A stretch of DNA of 64,000 bases, taken from the NCBI RefSeq assembly GCF_004006665.1, contig NZ_QOCL01000014.1:434001-498000 (forward strand). Reading direction: 5' to 3'. Both the position numbers and the translations under genes were made by a program. The notes under the pieces were generated by a model. It searched no databases. It saw nothing but the letters and a program-made list of their open reading frames with translations, and was not told the origin of the DNA. Below are positions 1-8,077 of the stretch, one piece after another. This DNA is from Halobacteriovorax sp. HLS (GTDB lineage Bacteria; Bdellovibrionota; Bacteriovoracia; Bacteriovoracales; Bacteriovoracaceae). Within the stretch, counting starts at the first letter, position 1, and each line of letters opens with the position of its first letter.

Positions 1-105
1 TTCTATAATTTGTTGAACTTCTATTTCTGACTTTGGCATAAATACACCATCTATATTCCTGTGAATATCGAGTGTGTTTAGTGCATAATTTCTTAAAGCA
101 GTCAT
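1..105 (-). CDS. N-terminal fragment of probable FAD-linked oxidase
   Basis: This is the first 35 codons of a gene that runs off the left edge of the window. The ATG at 105-103 lies 14 nt after the stop of the upstream gene, so the two probably share a transcript. A second in-frame ATG at 111-109 sits directly against the purine-rich GTGAG, leaving no spacing, so 105 is the better start. The visible peptide contains 'FMPKSEIEVQQII', which resembles the opening of FAD-binding (PCMH/VAO) oxidases, where a 'P+S..EV..I' segment leads into the FAD-binding domain. The catalytic part is not visible, so the family call rests on this one segment. Confidence 0.45.
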   Translation of the reverse strand, partial: MTALRNYALNTLDIHRNIDGVFMPKSEIEVQQIIE

Positions 106-119
106 ATTCATCTCACTTT

Positions 120-833
120 TTAGGCAGTTTTCTTAATGTCTTCATTTTCAATTGTTCTAAAATCAATGATTTCATCATAGAACTTCTTATATCTCTTTCC
201 TGCATTTCTGGATTCAAGTGAGAAAGAAGTCATTGCCATTGCTCGAAATTTTTCGTTCATGATATGTGGAGCTGCAAATGTAGAAAGTTCACAGTCATTA
301 TTAATATAGTTATAGCCTTGTTTTAATCTAATATTATAAACCTTAAACTTATCCGATGCGGCAGTAATAAATGTATTAATATTTTCATCTTGGTGATGAA
401 GATAGTAAAATGCCATCATCATCTCAGACAACAGAAGCTTCTCATCAGCTGAGAGGTTAGGGTTAATTGTATAGTTATTAGTATAGCAAATTGTTTCATT
501 ACTATTGATAAACTCTTGACACGAATTAGATAATTCATCTTTCTTGTTAACAAACATATGCTCAATAAATGGGAAATCTTTTAAGTAATTTTCTGTTTGT
601 TTGTTTGTAATTGAGCGTAAGCAGATTTGAGGAATGAGTTTACCTTCTTCTTCAGTTGCAATAACTAAATGTGTTCCAATGAAGTCAAAACAGTCTTGAG
701 GAATTGATTTTTCTCCATAGTACTTTCGATAGCCTTCAAACCGCAAGGCGAGAATATCTGAAAGTAGCTCCCTTTGCTTAGGACTAAACGCGTAAGAGCT
801 TACGAGATCCGAAAGAATAACAAATTTCCACAT
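120..833 (-). CDS. GNAT-fold, autoinducer-synthase/N-acyl amino acid synthase-like protein
   Basis: A 237-aa protein starting MWKFVILSDLVSS. The start at 833 is fixed by a strong GGAGG about 8 nt upstream; the open frame extends further 5' but without a better ribosome site. Residues about 25-80 contain a segment of the form 'LR..GY...YG....Q.CFDFIGTHLV', followed by 'PQICLRSI'. This resembles the N-terminal half of the GNAT-like acyl-transfer fold in LuxI-type and FeeM-type N-acyl synthases, where the D..D and R positions bind substrate. The C-terminal half (about 140-237) is mostly helical and not recognised. There is no signal peptide. It lies 14 nt upstream of a probable FAD oxidase in the same orientation. 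Acyl-ACP or acyl-CoA dependent acylation of a small amine is a guess from fold resemblance only. Confidence 0.4.
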   Translation of the reverse strand: MWKFVILSDLVSSYAFSPKQRELLSDILALRFEGYRKYYGEKSIPQDCFDFIGTHLVIATEEEGKLIPQICLRSITNKQTENYLKDFPFIEHMFVNKKDELSNSCQEFINSNETICYTNNYTINPNLSADEKLLLSEMMMAFYYLHHQDENINTFITAASDKFKVYNIRLKQGYNYINNDCELSTFAAPHIMNEKFRAMAMTSFSLESRNAGKRYKKFYDEIIDFRTIENEDIKKTA

Positions 834-1061
834 GTAAATAACCTCCGTTTTGTAAATAAAGGTTATTATGCATGGAATCTTAAAATAATAGTAAGACTTA
901 TATAATATCAATACTTTGAGTTAGAAAGGTAAGAATTATTACAATAAATTTAATGGCAGATACGCAGATTTCTTCATATATTTACTTCAATATTTCTTGA
1001 AAAAAATCCTGCAAGCCATTGTTATATTTGACTTGGTGGGTCGCTAGAGATAAAAGGATTT

Positions 1062-2525
1062 ATGGAATTATACATTCACGCCATCGTGCTTATTTCTTGC
1101 TCAATCGTATTAGGAAACTTCCTTTTGTTTCTAACGATTAATGTAAAGAATAAGTTTAAAAATGATCTCGAGAGATACACTCTCTATTTCTGGTCAAGTG
1201 TGATTCCTGTTTTCTTGATAGGGTCCCAGCTAGAGAACCTAAAGCTAATTCCATTTGTTACTACCATTTCAATTTTTACAACAAAGTCGTTACGAAGTTT
1301 TTGGTGTGGCCCTGGCTATAAGCTAGGTCGAGAAAAAGTTATTCTAATGATCTCATCTTTACTTTTTGCGAGCTCAGTTTACTTATATTTTTATTTTGAT
1401 CATCCGTATTTTTACGCTATTCCAATAGCTCTAGGACTTAATATTTATCTGGCAGAAGTTTTATACTGTGTGAAGTGTGAAGTTAAGGCGGTGAGTGTTT
1501 ACGAAAAATTATGTATCATTCCACTATGTATTGGGTTGTACAATAATTTCTCTCCTATATTCGGACAGCAGAATATTGTTTTTGATGTAATTGGATGGTC
1601 GACAGCACTCATTCTCTATCAATTTGTTTCAATTCTTATGCCTCTTATTATTTTGGATGCCAGAAAAGAGACAGAGAAAGAAAATCTTGAAAAAGTGGTT
1701 GAACAAAAGACGAGAGAACTTGTTCATGAGAAGTTAGAAATTTCTCAAAAACATAAAGAAGCAGTTCTACTTTCTAAAGAGAATGAGTTTCTTTTCAATA
1801 CGCTCTCTCATGATATTGCCACTCCTGTTCAAACAGTGGACCTCTTTATAGATCAAGCTTTAAGAAGTTGTGAAGATGAGAAAATGACGAAGTATCTAAC
1901 TAAAGTTTCAAAGCATATAGAAACAATTGTCGGTCTAATTAAGAGTACGAAAATCCAAAGACAGATGAACGCTAAGAAAAATTATAGTAATAAAGTATTA
2001 ATTGATATTGAAGATAGTCTCAAGAAATGTGTGGAAGTAATAGAGCCTTCATTGACTAAGAAAAATATTAAAGTCGTTGTAAAAAATAGTCTACAAAATG
2101 GAGTCACATTTCTAGCCGACCCTTCAGTTTTTGTTCTTTCAATCTTAGGTAATATCCTTTCAAATGCTGTTAAATTTACACCTGTTAACGGAAAGATAAC
2201 GATAAAAACATATAAGTATGAAAGCTCAATTATTGTTGAAGTTCAGGATTCTGGAGAAGGTATAAGTAAAAAGAAAATAGATCAATTACATAAACTTGGT
2301 TATATGGCGACGACTAAAGGTACTCTCGGAGAAGAGGGAAGTGGTTTCGGTATTTCTAATACATATAGATTTGTAGAATTATATGATGGAAGTTTATCTT
2401 TTGATAATAATGAAGAGGGGACATTAGTTGTTCTGTCTTTCCCAGTTGCTAGTGAAGCTGATTCTTTTTATATTCCGAAAATAGATATAGGCTCTAAGAA
2501 AGATTCTACTACTAGTTTACAATAG
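1062..2525 (+). CDS. Orphan membrane sensor histidine kinase
   Basis: A 487-aa sensor kinase. The first about 200 residues are hydrophobic, with six or seven likely membrane helices and no large periplasmic loop, so it probably senses membrane or intramembrane cues. A charged coiled coil (about 205-245) leads to a HisKA-like box 'LSHDIATPVQ' with the phosphoacceptor His250. The HATPase domain has an N box 'NILSNAVKF', a G1 box 'DSGEGIS' near 396, and a 'GSGFGISN' G2 box. The box reads HD rather than the commoner HE. No full response regulator is adjacent; the nearest receiver-like protein (2902-3243) lies beyond an oppositely oriented gene. The start has AAAGGA upstream. The signal is unknown. 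Confidence 0.88.
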   Translation: MELYIHAIVLISCSIVLGNFLLFLTINVKNKFKNDLERYTLYFWSSVIPVFLIGSQLENLKLIPFVTTISIFTTKSLRSFWCGPGYKLGREKVILMISSLLFASSVYLYFYFDHPYFYAIPIALGLNIYLAEVLYCVKCEVKAVSVYEKLCIIPLCIGLYNNFSPIFGQQNIVFDVIGWSTALILYQFVSILMPLIILDARKETEKENLEKVVEQKTRELVHEKLEISQKHKEAVLLSKENEFLFNTLSHDIATPVQTVDLFIDQALRSCEDEKMTKYLTKVSKHIETIVGLIKSTKIQRQMNAKKNYSNKVLIDIEDSLKKCVEVIEPSLTKKNIKVVVKNSLQNGVTFLADPSVFVLSILGNILSNAVKFTPVNGKITIKTYKYESSIIVEVQDSGEGISKKKIDQLHKLGYMATTKGTLGEEGSGFGISNTYRFVELYDGSLSFDNNEEGTLVVLSFPVASEADSFYIPKIDIGSKKDSTTSLQ

Positions 2526-2528
2526 CTC

Positions 2529-2828
2529 TTATTGCTTCGGGAGGTTTGGGTCTTCTGGCATACATACAACACAGCCATACTCATCTCTTTGTATGTGACT
2601 TGCTATTTCATCATCTTGCTCAGATCTAAGGTTAAAGAGCTCTTCTTCATCGGCCCCAAGACTTGTCGCTAAAGTTTCTGTCAAAGAAGGAGCGTGGATT
2701 TTCACTTCTATACCCATATCTTCCATTTTATGTGCATAATCAAATGCTCTTTCATGTTCACTGAAATCACATTCAAATAATACTTCACCAGATTGGGCCT
2801 CAATAACTTTGATTCTACTTTTTGACAT
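2529..2828 (-). CDS. Small acidic hypothetical protein
   Basis: A 99-aa soluble acidic protein, convergent with the histidine kinase (3 nt between stops). The N-terminal half looks like a small alpha/beta unit (a strand around 5-20, then 'ERAFDYAHKMEDMGIEVKI'). Next come a Thr/Leu-rich helix 'PSLTETLATSLG' and a strongly acidic stretch. The tail holds two cysteines in 'CVVC'. There is no signal peptide or membrane segment. I do not recognise a family. Codon use and the clear ATG start suggest a real gene. A regulatory or adaptor role is possible but nothing in the sequence shows it. Confidence 0.6.
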   Translation of the reverse strand: MSKSRIKVIEAQSGEVLFECDFSEHERAFDYAHKMEDMGIEVKIHAPSLTETLATSLGADEEELFNLRSEQDDEIASHIQRDEYGCVVCMPEDPNLPKQ

Positions 2829-2901
2829 TTTTTGCTTTCCCTCTAATTAACGGTTTGTTAAAAACCTAAAATAATATTATCACGACGAGGATTGCTAAGA
2901 A

Positions 2902-3243
2902 ATGAAAAAGCTCTATTATATTGAACAGGAAGTCTTTTTGAGAGATCTGTTGGCCGAGCTGTGTAAGCAAAGCCCTGAATTTCAGTGCTATAGCAGTGAT
3001 GAGGGAAGAAATAGCCTCTATTTTTTTCAAGATATTAAGCCTGATGTCATTGTGGTGGACTGGGCAACAATTTCTTCGTATGAAGAAGAGTTATTTGGTG
3101 AATTGAGTCAAGTTCCAAATATTTCAGTTGCGATTACACATGAGAGTGAAGTTGAATTACCTGAGCAGTGGAAGAAGAGAGCTAGAATTACTCTGGAAAA
3201 ACCAATTCTTGCCAAGGAGTTTCTAAAAAATCTCTTTTCCTAA
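2902..3243 (+). CDS. Stand-alone degenerate response-regulator receiver domain
   Basis: A 113-aa protein about the size of a single CheY-like receiver. 'KLYYIEQEVFLRDLL' is the first strand and acidic turn, though the usual DD/ED pair is only E-x-E. 'PDVIVVDW' supplies the expected phospho-acceptor Asp after strand 3. 'SVAITHES' matches the Thr/Ser switch strand, and 'TLEKPI' carries the conserved Lys-Pro after strand 5. There is no output domain. The acidic pocket is altered, so phosphorylation may be weak or absent. It could partner the orphan kinase at 1062-2525, since no other receiver lies nearby, but that pairing is an inference. Confidence 0.65.
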   Translation: MKKLYYIEQEVFLRDLLAELCKQSPEFQCYSSDEGRNSLYFFQDIKPDVIVVDWATISSYEEELFGELSQVPNISVAITHESEVELPEQWKKRARITLEKPILAKEFLKNLFS

Positions 3244-3269
3244 GAGGCTATTTGAACCATAATACTTAT

Positions 3270-3362
3270 ATGGATAAAGAACTTGTTGTAATTATTGGCT
3301 CATTGGTCGCTATAGTCATTATTGTCTTCTTAACAATCTATTTTCGCAGTGGGTTGTTTTAA
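3270..3362 (+). CDS. Possible 30-aa single-pass membrane microprotein
   Basis: A short frame ATG...TAA coding for 30 residues: MDKELVV, then a continuous hydrophobic stretch 'IIGSLVAIVIIVFLTIYF', then a positively charged RSGLF tail. The composition is that of a one-helix inner-membrane protein with the C-terminus inside. It begins 27 nt after the receiver gene in the same direction. The upstream region lacks a good Shine-Dalgarno sequence, which keeps confidence low. The hydrophobic core is unlikely to arise by chance in AT-rich spacer, but such frames do occur. Confidence 0.35.
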   Translation: MDKELVVIIGSLVAIVIIVFLTIYFRSGLF

Positions 3363-3398
3363 AAACCCCATAAAACCTTCTATTTGATGCATCTCGTA

Positions 3399-3426
3399 TT
3401 CAAGAGACGTTAATTTGTCCTATAAT
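3399..3426 (+). promoter_or_regulatory. Candidate promoter for the uracil-catabolism operon
   Basis: A perfect -10 hexamer TATAAT lies at 3421-3426, with a weak -35 (TTCAAG) 16 nt upstream at 3399-3404. Because the -10 box overlaps an upstream in-frame ATG at 3425, it also argues that translation of the first gene starts at 3464 and not earlier. Confidence 0.4.
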
Positions 3427-3463
3427 GGACGATTGTTTTTGTTTAATGAATTACGGAGTAATT

Positions 3464-4942
3464 ATGAATCAAATAGTATTTCCTTCATCTCAAATTGAGG
3501 CCTTGAACTTAATTGGTGGTGAATGGGTTAAAGGATCGGCAGAGGCCATTGAAGTGCATTCTCCATATAGTGGAAAAGTTGTTGGTACAACATATTGTGC
3601 AAGCTCAGATCAGGTTGATCAGGCAATTTTAAAAGCGAAGTCTGCGAGTTCTGCTTGGGGAAAAACTCCTCTTAAAGAAAGAACTCAGATCATGTTTAAA
3701 TTTAGAGAGATTCTACTAAGAGATATCGACAAGATTTCAAATATAGTAGCGCTAGAAAATGGTAAGCTGCTTGCTGAAGCTAAGGCCGGTATTTTTAAAG
3801 GAATTGAAGTTTTAGAGTATGCGATTAGTCTGCAAAATTTGGACTCAGGCTCTAAGATGGAAGTCTCAAGAGGAGTTCAATGCGAGTATAGACGTGAACC
3901 ACTTGGAGTTGTTGCTTCTATCACCCCATTTAATTTTCCAGCAATGGTTCCTATGTGGACAATTCCTATTGCTCTTACTTTAGGTAATTCATACGTTTGG
4001 AAGCCTTCTGAGAAAACACCATTAACTGCTACCCTTATTGGAGAAGCTCTGATCGAAGCCGGTCTTCCTGCAGGAGTTTTGACTATTTTAAATGGTACTG
4101 TTGATTGTGTTAATGGAATTATTGACCATAAAGATGTTAGTGCTGTTGGATTTGTTGGCTCTTCAAAAATTGCAAAAATTGTTTACGCAAGAACAACTGC
4201 TCTTGGAAAACGTGCTCTTTGTCTAGGTGGTGCAAAGAATCATATTATTTTATTGCCTGATGCTGATCCAACTATGGCGGGGACAGGTATTGCTGACTCA
4301 TTTACAGGATGTGCTGGTCAAAGGTGTATGGCCGCATCAGTACTTCTTGCAGTAGGTGATGTAGAAAAACAAATCGAAAGTATTGTAGAAAGAGCTAAGA
4401 GCACTTCTCTTGGAGATAAGATGGGCGCTATTATCACTAAAGAGCAACACGACTTTTTAAACTCTGCAATTGAAAGAGCTAAGCAAGCTGGAGCTAAAGT
4501 TTTACTAGATGGTAGAGATGCTCAAAAGCCTTCGAATTATGAGGGGGGGTACTGGCTAGGTCCAACGATACTTGACGGTGTTACAGTTGACTCAGAAGCT
4601 TCTAAAGTTGAACTCTTCGGTCCAATCATAAGTATCATCCGTTGTGAAAATATCTCTAAAGCAATTGAAATCGAAAATGCAAATGAGTATGGAAATGCGG
4701 CAAGTGTTTTCACTAGTAATGGTGGTCTGGCTGAAATGGTCGCTTCACAAGCAAAGGCCGGAATGGTTGGTATTAATATTGGTGTACCAGTTCCAAGAGA
4801 GCCATTTAGCTTTGGAGGAATCAATGATTCTAAATTTGGATACGGTGATATCACTGGCGAACATAGTTTAAATTTTTGGTCTAATGTAAAAAAAGTTACG
4901 ACAAAGTGGCAGATGCAGAATGACCACAATTGGATGAGTTAA
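3464..4942 (+). CDS. mmsA: CoA-acylating (methyl)malonate-semialdehyde dehydrogenase
   Basis: A 492-aa member of the aldehyde dehydrogenase superfamily. The family oxidises malonate or methylmalonate semialdehyde with NAD+ and CoA to acetyl-CoA or propionyl-CoA plus CO2. Start 3464 is chosen because GGAG lies 7 nt upstream; the longer frame from 3425 would begin inside a -10 box. Visible signatures are 'ITPFNFPAMVPMW', 'VWKPSEKTPL', the nucleotide-binding 'GFVGSS', and 'LGGAKNH'. In the last, the general-base Glu of ordinary ALDHs is replaced, as is typical of this CoA-dependent subfamily. 'GCAGQRCMA' carries the catalytic Cys288. It heads a five-gene operon with Urc1, Urc4, Upp and Udk, so its likely substrate here is malonate semialdehyde from uracil breakdown. 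Valine or inositol catabolism is the alternative, but no genes for those are nearby. Confidence 0.88.
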   Translation: MNQIVFPSSQIEALNLIGGEWVKGSAEAIEVHSPYSGKVVGTTYCASSDQVDQAILKAKSASSAWGKTPLKERTQIMFKFREILLRDIDKISNIVALENGKLLAEAKAGIFKGIEVLEYAISLQNLDSGSKMEVSRGVQCEYRREPLGVVASITPFNFPAMVPMWTIPIALTLGNSYVWKPSEKTPLTATLIGEALIEAGLPAGVLTILNGTVDCVNGIIDHKDVSAVGFVGSSKIAKIVYARTTALGKRALCLGGAKNHIILLPDADPTMAGTGIADSFTGCAGQRCMAASVLLAVGDVEKQIESIVERAKSTSLGDKMGAIITKEQHDFLNSAIERAKQAGAKVLLDGRDAQKPSNYEGGYWLGPTILDGVTVDSEASKVELFGPIISIIRCENISKAIEIENANEYGNAASVFTSNGGLAEMVASQAKAGMVGINIGVPVPREPFSFGGINDSKFGYGDITGEHSLNFWSNVKKVTTKWQMQNDHNWMS

Positions 4943-4961
4943 TATAATTTTAGGAGAAAAT

Positions 4962-6224
4962 ATGAATAACGATAAATTTGAAAGAACAAGTCACGTAGTA
5001 CTGACTTCACACAGCAATCAAATCTTTAAAGAATCACTGCCTATTAACTGGGGAGCGAAAACAGCAAAAGAAAGAGGTCCAGTTGTTGCGACAATTTCTG
5101 AAAAAGAAAATCGTAATGCTATCGGTAGTCACAGTGGTTCGTATACAGTTTATAGAGCGCTATCTATTGCGAATGGAGATTTTCCAAAAGATCATAGACC
5201 GGAGCTTTTTAATACACATTCGCCTGTTACCATTAAGCCTCAGGACTCATGGTTTGATCCTGACAAGATGGTTGCAATTGATCCTTGGGGTGCTTGTGTC
5301 CAAGAGATGTACACTGATTATTTGAAAGAAGGTTATAATATCAAACCTACAATTGCTGTTACTCAGGCAAGGTTACATATACCTGAAATTTTTGAAGCTA
5401 TTAAGAATGGTCGATTGAAAGTTGATGGTGATATTGTTGCTGACGATGGTTCAGTTAAAGTCACTAAAGTTGCCTTTGAACCTGTTTGGTATCTTCCAGG
5501 TATTGCGAAGAGACTTGGAATTAAAGAAGGTGAATTAAGAAAAATCCTTTTTAATGAAACAGGTGGAATGTTTCCTGAACTTGTAACAAGACCGGACTTA
5601 AAAGTGCTATTGCCACCAATTGGTTCAACAACTGCTTATGTATTTGGGGATATTAACAAACTTTCAGACCCTTCTGTAGAGCTTACTTGTAGAGTGCATG
5701 ATGAGTGTAATGGATCAGATGTATTTGGTTCAGATATCTGTACTTGTCGTCCATATCTAACTTATGGAATTGAACAAGCAACTAAAACGGCTCAAGAGGG
5801 TGGTGTTGGATTTATTGCTTACTATAGAAAAGAAGGAAGAGCACTCGGTGAAGTGACAAAATTCTTAGTTTATAATGCTAGAAAGAGACAAGAAGGTGGG
5901 GACTCTGCTGAAACATATTTCAAAAGAACTGAGTGTGTTGCAGGTGTTGAGGATGCACGTTTCCAAGAATTTATGCCTGATATTCTTCAGTGGTTTGGAA
6001 TTAAAAAAATTCATAACCTACATTCAATGAGTAATATGAAATACGATGCAATCGTTAAAAGTGGCATTGAAGTCGTTAATAGATTATCAATTCCAGACGA
6101 ATTGATTCCTGCAGATGCTCAAGTGGAAATGGAAGCTAAAAAAGCAGCTGGTTACTTTACTCAGGGAGATATTAAAGACGGCGCGGCACTAAAAGAAGTC
6201 GTTGGAAGAAAACTAGAGGAGTAA
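4962..6224 (+). CDS. urc1: GTP cyclohydrolase II-like uracil-catabolism protein Urc1
   Basis: A 420-aa protein whose C-terminal half (about 200-400) is a RibA/GTP cyclohydrolase II domain. The zinc ligands are visible as C249, C260 and C262, with the C-x10-C-x-C spacing of RibA, then 'YYRKEGRALGEVTKF'. The segment corresponding to RibA's catalytic-Tyr 'GYDTVEAN' reads 'GGDSAETYF', and 'HSMSNMKYDA' replaces RibA's 'TNNPKKVE'. Both differences are hallmarks of the Urc1 branch. In yeast Urc1 is needed to open the pyrimidine ring of a uracil-derived nucleotide or nucleoside. The extra about 200-residue N-terminal region is normal for Urc1. RBS AGGAG precedes the ATG by about 8 nt. The gene lies 19 nt after mmsA and 3 nt before the DUF1688 gene. 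A plain riboflavin role is unlikely, because RibB, RibD, RibE and RibH are absent and Urc4 is adjacent. Confidence 0.85.
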   Translation: MNNDKFERTSHVVLTSHSNQIFKESLPINWGAKTAKERGPVVATISEKENRNAIGSHSGSYTVYRALSIANGDFPKDHRPELFNTHSPVTIKPQDSWFDPDKMVAIDPWGACVQEMYTDYLKEGYNIKPTIAVTQARLHIPEIFEAIKNGRLKVDGDIVADDGSVKVTKVAFEPVWYLPGIAKRLGIKEGELRKILFNETGGMFPELVTRPDLKVLLPPIGSTTAYVFGDINKLSDPSVELTCRVHDECNGSDVFGSDICTCRPYLTYGIEQATKTAQEGGVGFIAYYRKEGRALGEVTKFLVYNARKRQEGGDSAETYFKRTECVAGVEDARFQEFMPDILQWFGIKKIHNLHSMSNMKYDAIVKSGIEVVNRLSIPDELIPADAQVEMEAKKAAGYFTQGDIKDGAALKEVVGRKLEE

Positions 6225-6227
6225 TTT

Positions 6228-7427
6228 GTGAGAGAAGAAATTAATTACCTCTTAAGTGCTAAGGCCGTAAGAGAGAGAACTAGGAAGATTTTTGATTTAA
6301 GTCTTGCTGGAAAAACAAACTTTGAAGTTCATGAAGATAAGCTTCCTGAAGTTTGTGAATATGTACTAGAAGTTATCAAAGATAATTATCCTACTTTGGA
6401 AATTCCTTTTCATTCAAGATGGGGACACTTTCAAGTTGGAAATATTGATCGAAATTCTAAGTTAGATGATCGTTTAAAAGGTTTAGACCCTCTAGAAGTT
6501 GCAAGAACAAAACTTGATCTTGTGATTAGTTCAGTGCTTCTTGATGCTGGAGCTGGTCCAACATGGTCATTTGATGAAGAGGGAACAAGCTTTTCAAGAT
6601 CAGAAGGTCTTGGCGTTGCGAGCTGGCATATGTTTATGAATGGAGAGTTATCAAATGATGGCTCTTTAAGAGTAGATAGTTCAAAGTTAATCAATTTGAC
6701 TGCTAAAGATATAGAAAAGGCCTTTCAAGTCGGACCAAATAATCCTTTAGTTGGAGTTGAAGGTAGAGCAGGTCTGCAGGTAAGTCTTGGGAAATGTGTT
6801 GCGTCTAAGAAAGAGATTTTTAAAGATGGAAGACCTGGAAATATCCTAGACTATATGCTGGAAAAATTCGGTAAAGAGTTTGCGGCAACGGATCTTTTAG
6901 AAACTGTTCTTCACCACTTTGGAGATATTTGGCCTTCTCGAATATCTGTAGATGGTGTTAGTCTCGGAGATGTTTGGAATCATCCTGCACTTGGAGAAAA
7001 AAATAATTTAGAGTCACTTGTTGCCTTTCATAAATTGTCTCAATGGCTAACTTATTCACTCATCGAGCCTTTCGTTGAAGCTGGTTGTACTGTTCACTCG
7101 GTGAATAAAATGACAGGTCTAGCTGAATATCGTAATGGTGGACTTCTTATTGACTCTGGACTTATCTCCTTAAGAGATCCGTCAATGAGTGAGAAGGCAC
7201 ATAAGCCAGATAGTGAAATTATTATTGAGTGGAGAGCTTTAACGGTAACTCTACTTGATCAAATGGCGGACATAATTAGAAAGAAGCTAAATTTTACTGA
7301 AGATGAATTTCCTCTAGCAAAAGTACTAGAGGGAGGAACTTGGTGGGCCGGCAGAAGGCTTGCTAAGAAAAATAGAGCGGACTCATCACCACCGCTTAAA
7401 TTAGATAGTGATGGAACAGTTTTTTAA
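6228..7427 (+). CDS. urc4: DUF1688 family uracil-catabolism protein Urc4
   Basis: A 399-aa DUF1688 (Urc4/Urg3) protein. Family hallmarks include 'LLSAKAVRERT' at the N-terminus, 'IPFHSRWGHF', 'LDLVISSVLLDAGAGP.W', 'R SEGL.VAS' and 'NPLVGVEGRAGLQ'. The biochemical activity of Urc4 is not firmly established; in yeast it is required for the URC pathway that breaks uracil into a C3 unit and urea via ribosylurea. Translation starts at GTG 6228, with GAGGAG in the end of urc1, so the two genes are tightly coupled. The tail 'GGTWWAGRRLAKKNR' is also well conserved in the family as I recall it. It is soluble and cytosolic. Confidence 0.85.
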   Translation: MREEINYLLSAKAVRERTRKIFDLSLAGKTNFEVHEDKLPEVCEYVLEVIKDNYPTLEIPFHSRWGHFQVGNIDRNSKLDDRLKGLDPLEVARTKLDLVISSVLLDAGAGPTWSFDEEGTSFSRSEGLGVASWHMFMNGELSNDGSLRVDSSKLINLTAKDIEKAFQVGPNNPLVGVEGRAGLQVSLGKCVASKKEIFKDGRPGNILDYMLEKFGKEFAATDLLETVLHHFGDIWPSRISVDGVSLGDVWNHPALGEKNNLESLVAFHKLSQWLTYSLIEPFVEAGCTVHSVNKMTGLAEYRNGGLLIDSGLISLRDPSMSEKAHKPDSEIIIEWRALTVTLLDQMADIIRKKLNFTEDEFPLAKVLEGGTWWAGRRLAKKNRADSSPPLKLDSDGTVF

Positions 7428-7441
7428 ATTACGGAGAATAT

Positions 7442-8071
7442 ATGACAAAGAATTTTTGTGAGTTAACTCACCCAGTATTACGGCACAAGCTATCTCTTTT
7501 AAGAGATAAGAATACTAACTCTAGGGCCTTTAGGGATATTATGAATGAGGTTGGCCGATTTTTAGCATATGAAGCAACTAAAGAGCTTCCTGTTAAAATG
7601 ATGGAAGTGGAGACTCCGGTTATGAAAACTTCTACTGAGTTTGTAGAAGATTATCCAATGGTTGTTTCTGTCCTAAGAGCTGGAAATGGTCTGCTAGATG
7701 GAGTTTTAGATACGCTACCATTCTCTGCAGTTGGATTTGTAGGAATCTATAGAGATAAATTTATTAATAATACTGTTGAGTACTATTTTAAACTACCTGA
7801 GAAAAGTGAAGGCAGAGATGTTCTTCTTCTCGATCCAATGTTAGCAACAGCTGATACGGCCATTGCTGCCCTTGATAGACTTAAAGAGTATAAAGTAGGA
7901 AAAATTAAAATGCTAACTCTCTTAGTAAGCCCAGAAGGTTTAGAGAGAGTTCACCATTTTCACCCTGATGTGGATATTTATACTGTTAGCAAAGAAAATG
8001 GTTTAAATGAAAAAGGTTACCTACTTCCTGGATTAGGTGATGCCGGAGACAGGCTTTACAATACAAAGTAG
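7442..8071 (+). CDS. upp: Uracil phosphoribosyltransferase
   Basis: A 209-aa enzyme making UMP from uracil and PRPP. 'SVLRAGNGLLDG' is the conserved uracil-PRTase segment. 'LLLDPMLATADTA' is the PRPP-binding loop, normally DPMLATGGTA; here the GG is replaced by AD. 'LPGLGDAGDRLYNT' is the C-terminal uracil-recognition signature. GGAG lies 7 nt before the ATG. In the yeast URC pathway this activity (Urc6) feeds uracil into the route as UMP, so its position in a urc1-urc4 operon fits catabolism as well as salvage. The altered loop might reflect specialisation, but that is only a suggestion. Confidence 0.93.
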   Translation: MTKNFCELTHPVLRHKLSLLRDKNTNSRAFRDIMNEVGRFLAYEATKELPVKMMEVETPVMKTSTEFVEDYPMVVSVLRAGNGLLDGVLDTLPFSAVGFVGIYRDKFINNTVEYYFKLPEKSEGRDVLLLDPMLATADTAIAALDRLKEYKVGKIKMLTLLVSPEGLERVHHFHPDVDIYTVSKENGLNEKGYLLPGLGDAGDRLYNTK

Positions 8072-8077
8072 GATGTT

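Noticed and set aside
3350-3370. Possible terminator TGGGTT...AACCCC before mmsA
   Set aside because: The stem is 5 bp with a mismatch and no U tract follows. It also overlaps the end of the possible microprotein.
4962-6224. Annotation as riboflavin gene ribA
   Set aside because: The RibA catalytic-Tyr segment is changed, the N-terminal extension and motifs match Urc1, and DUF1688, upp and udk are adjacent with no other rib genes in view.
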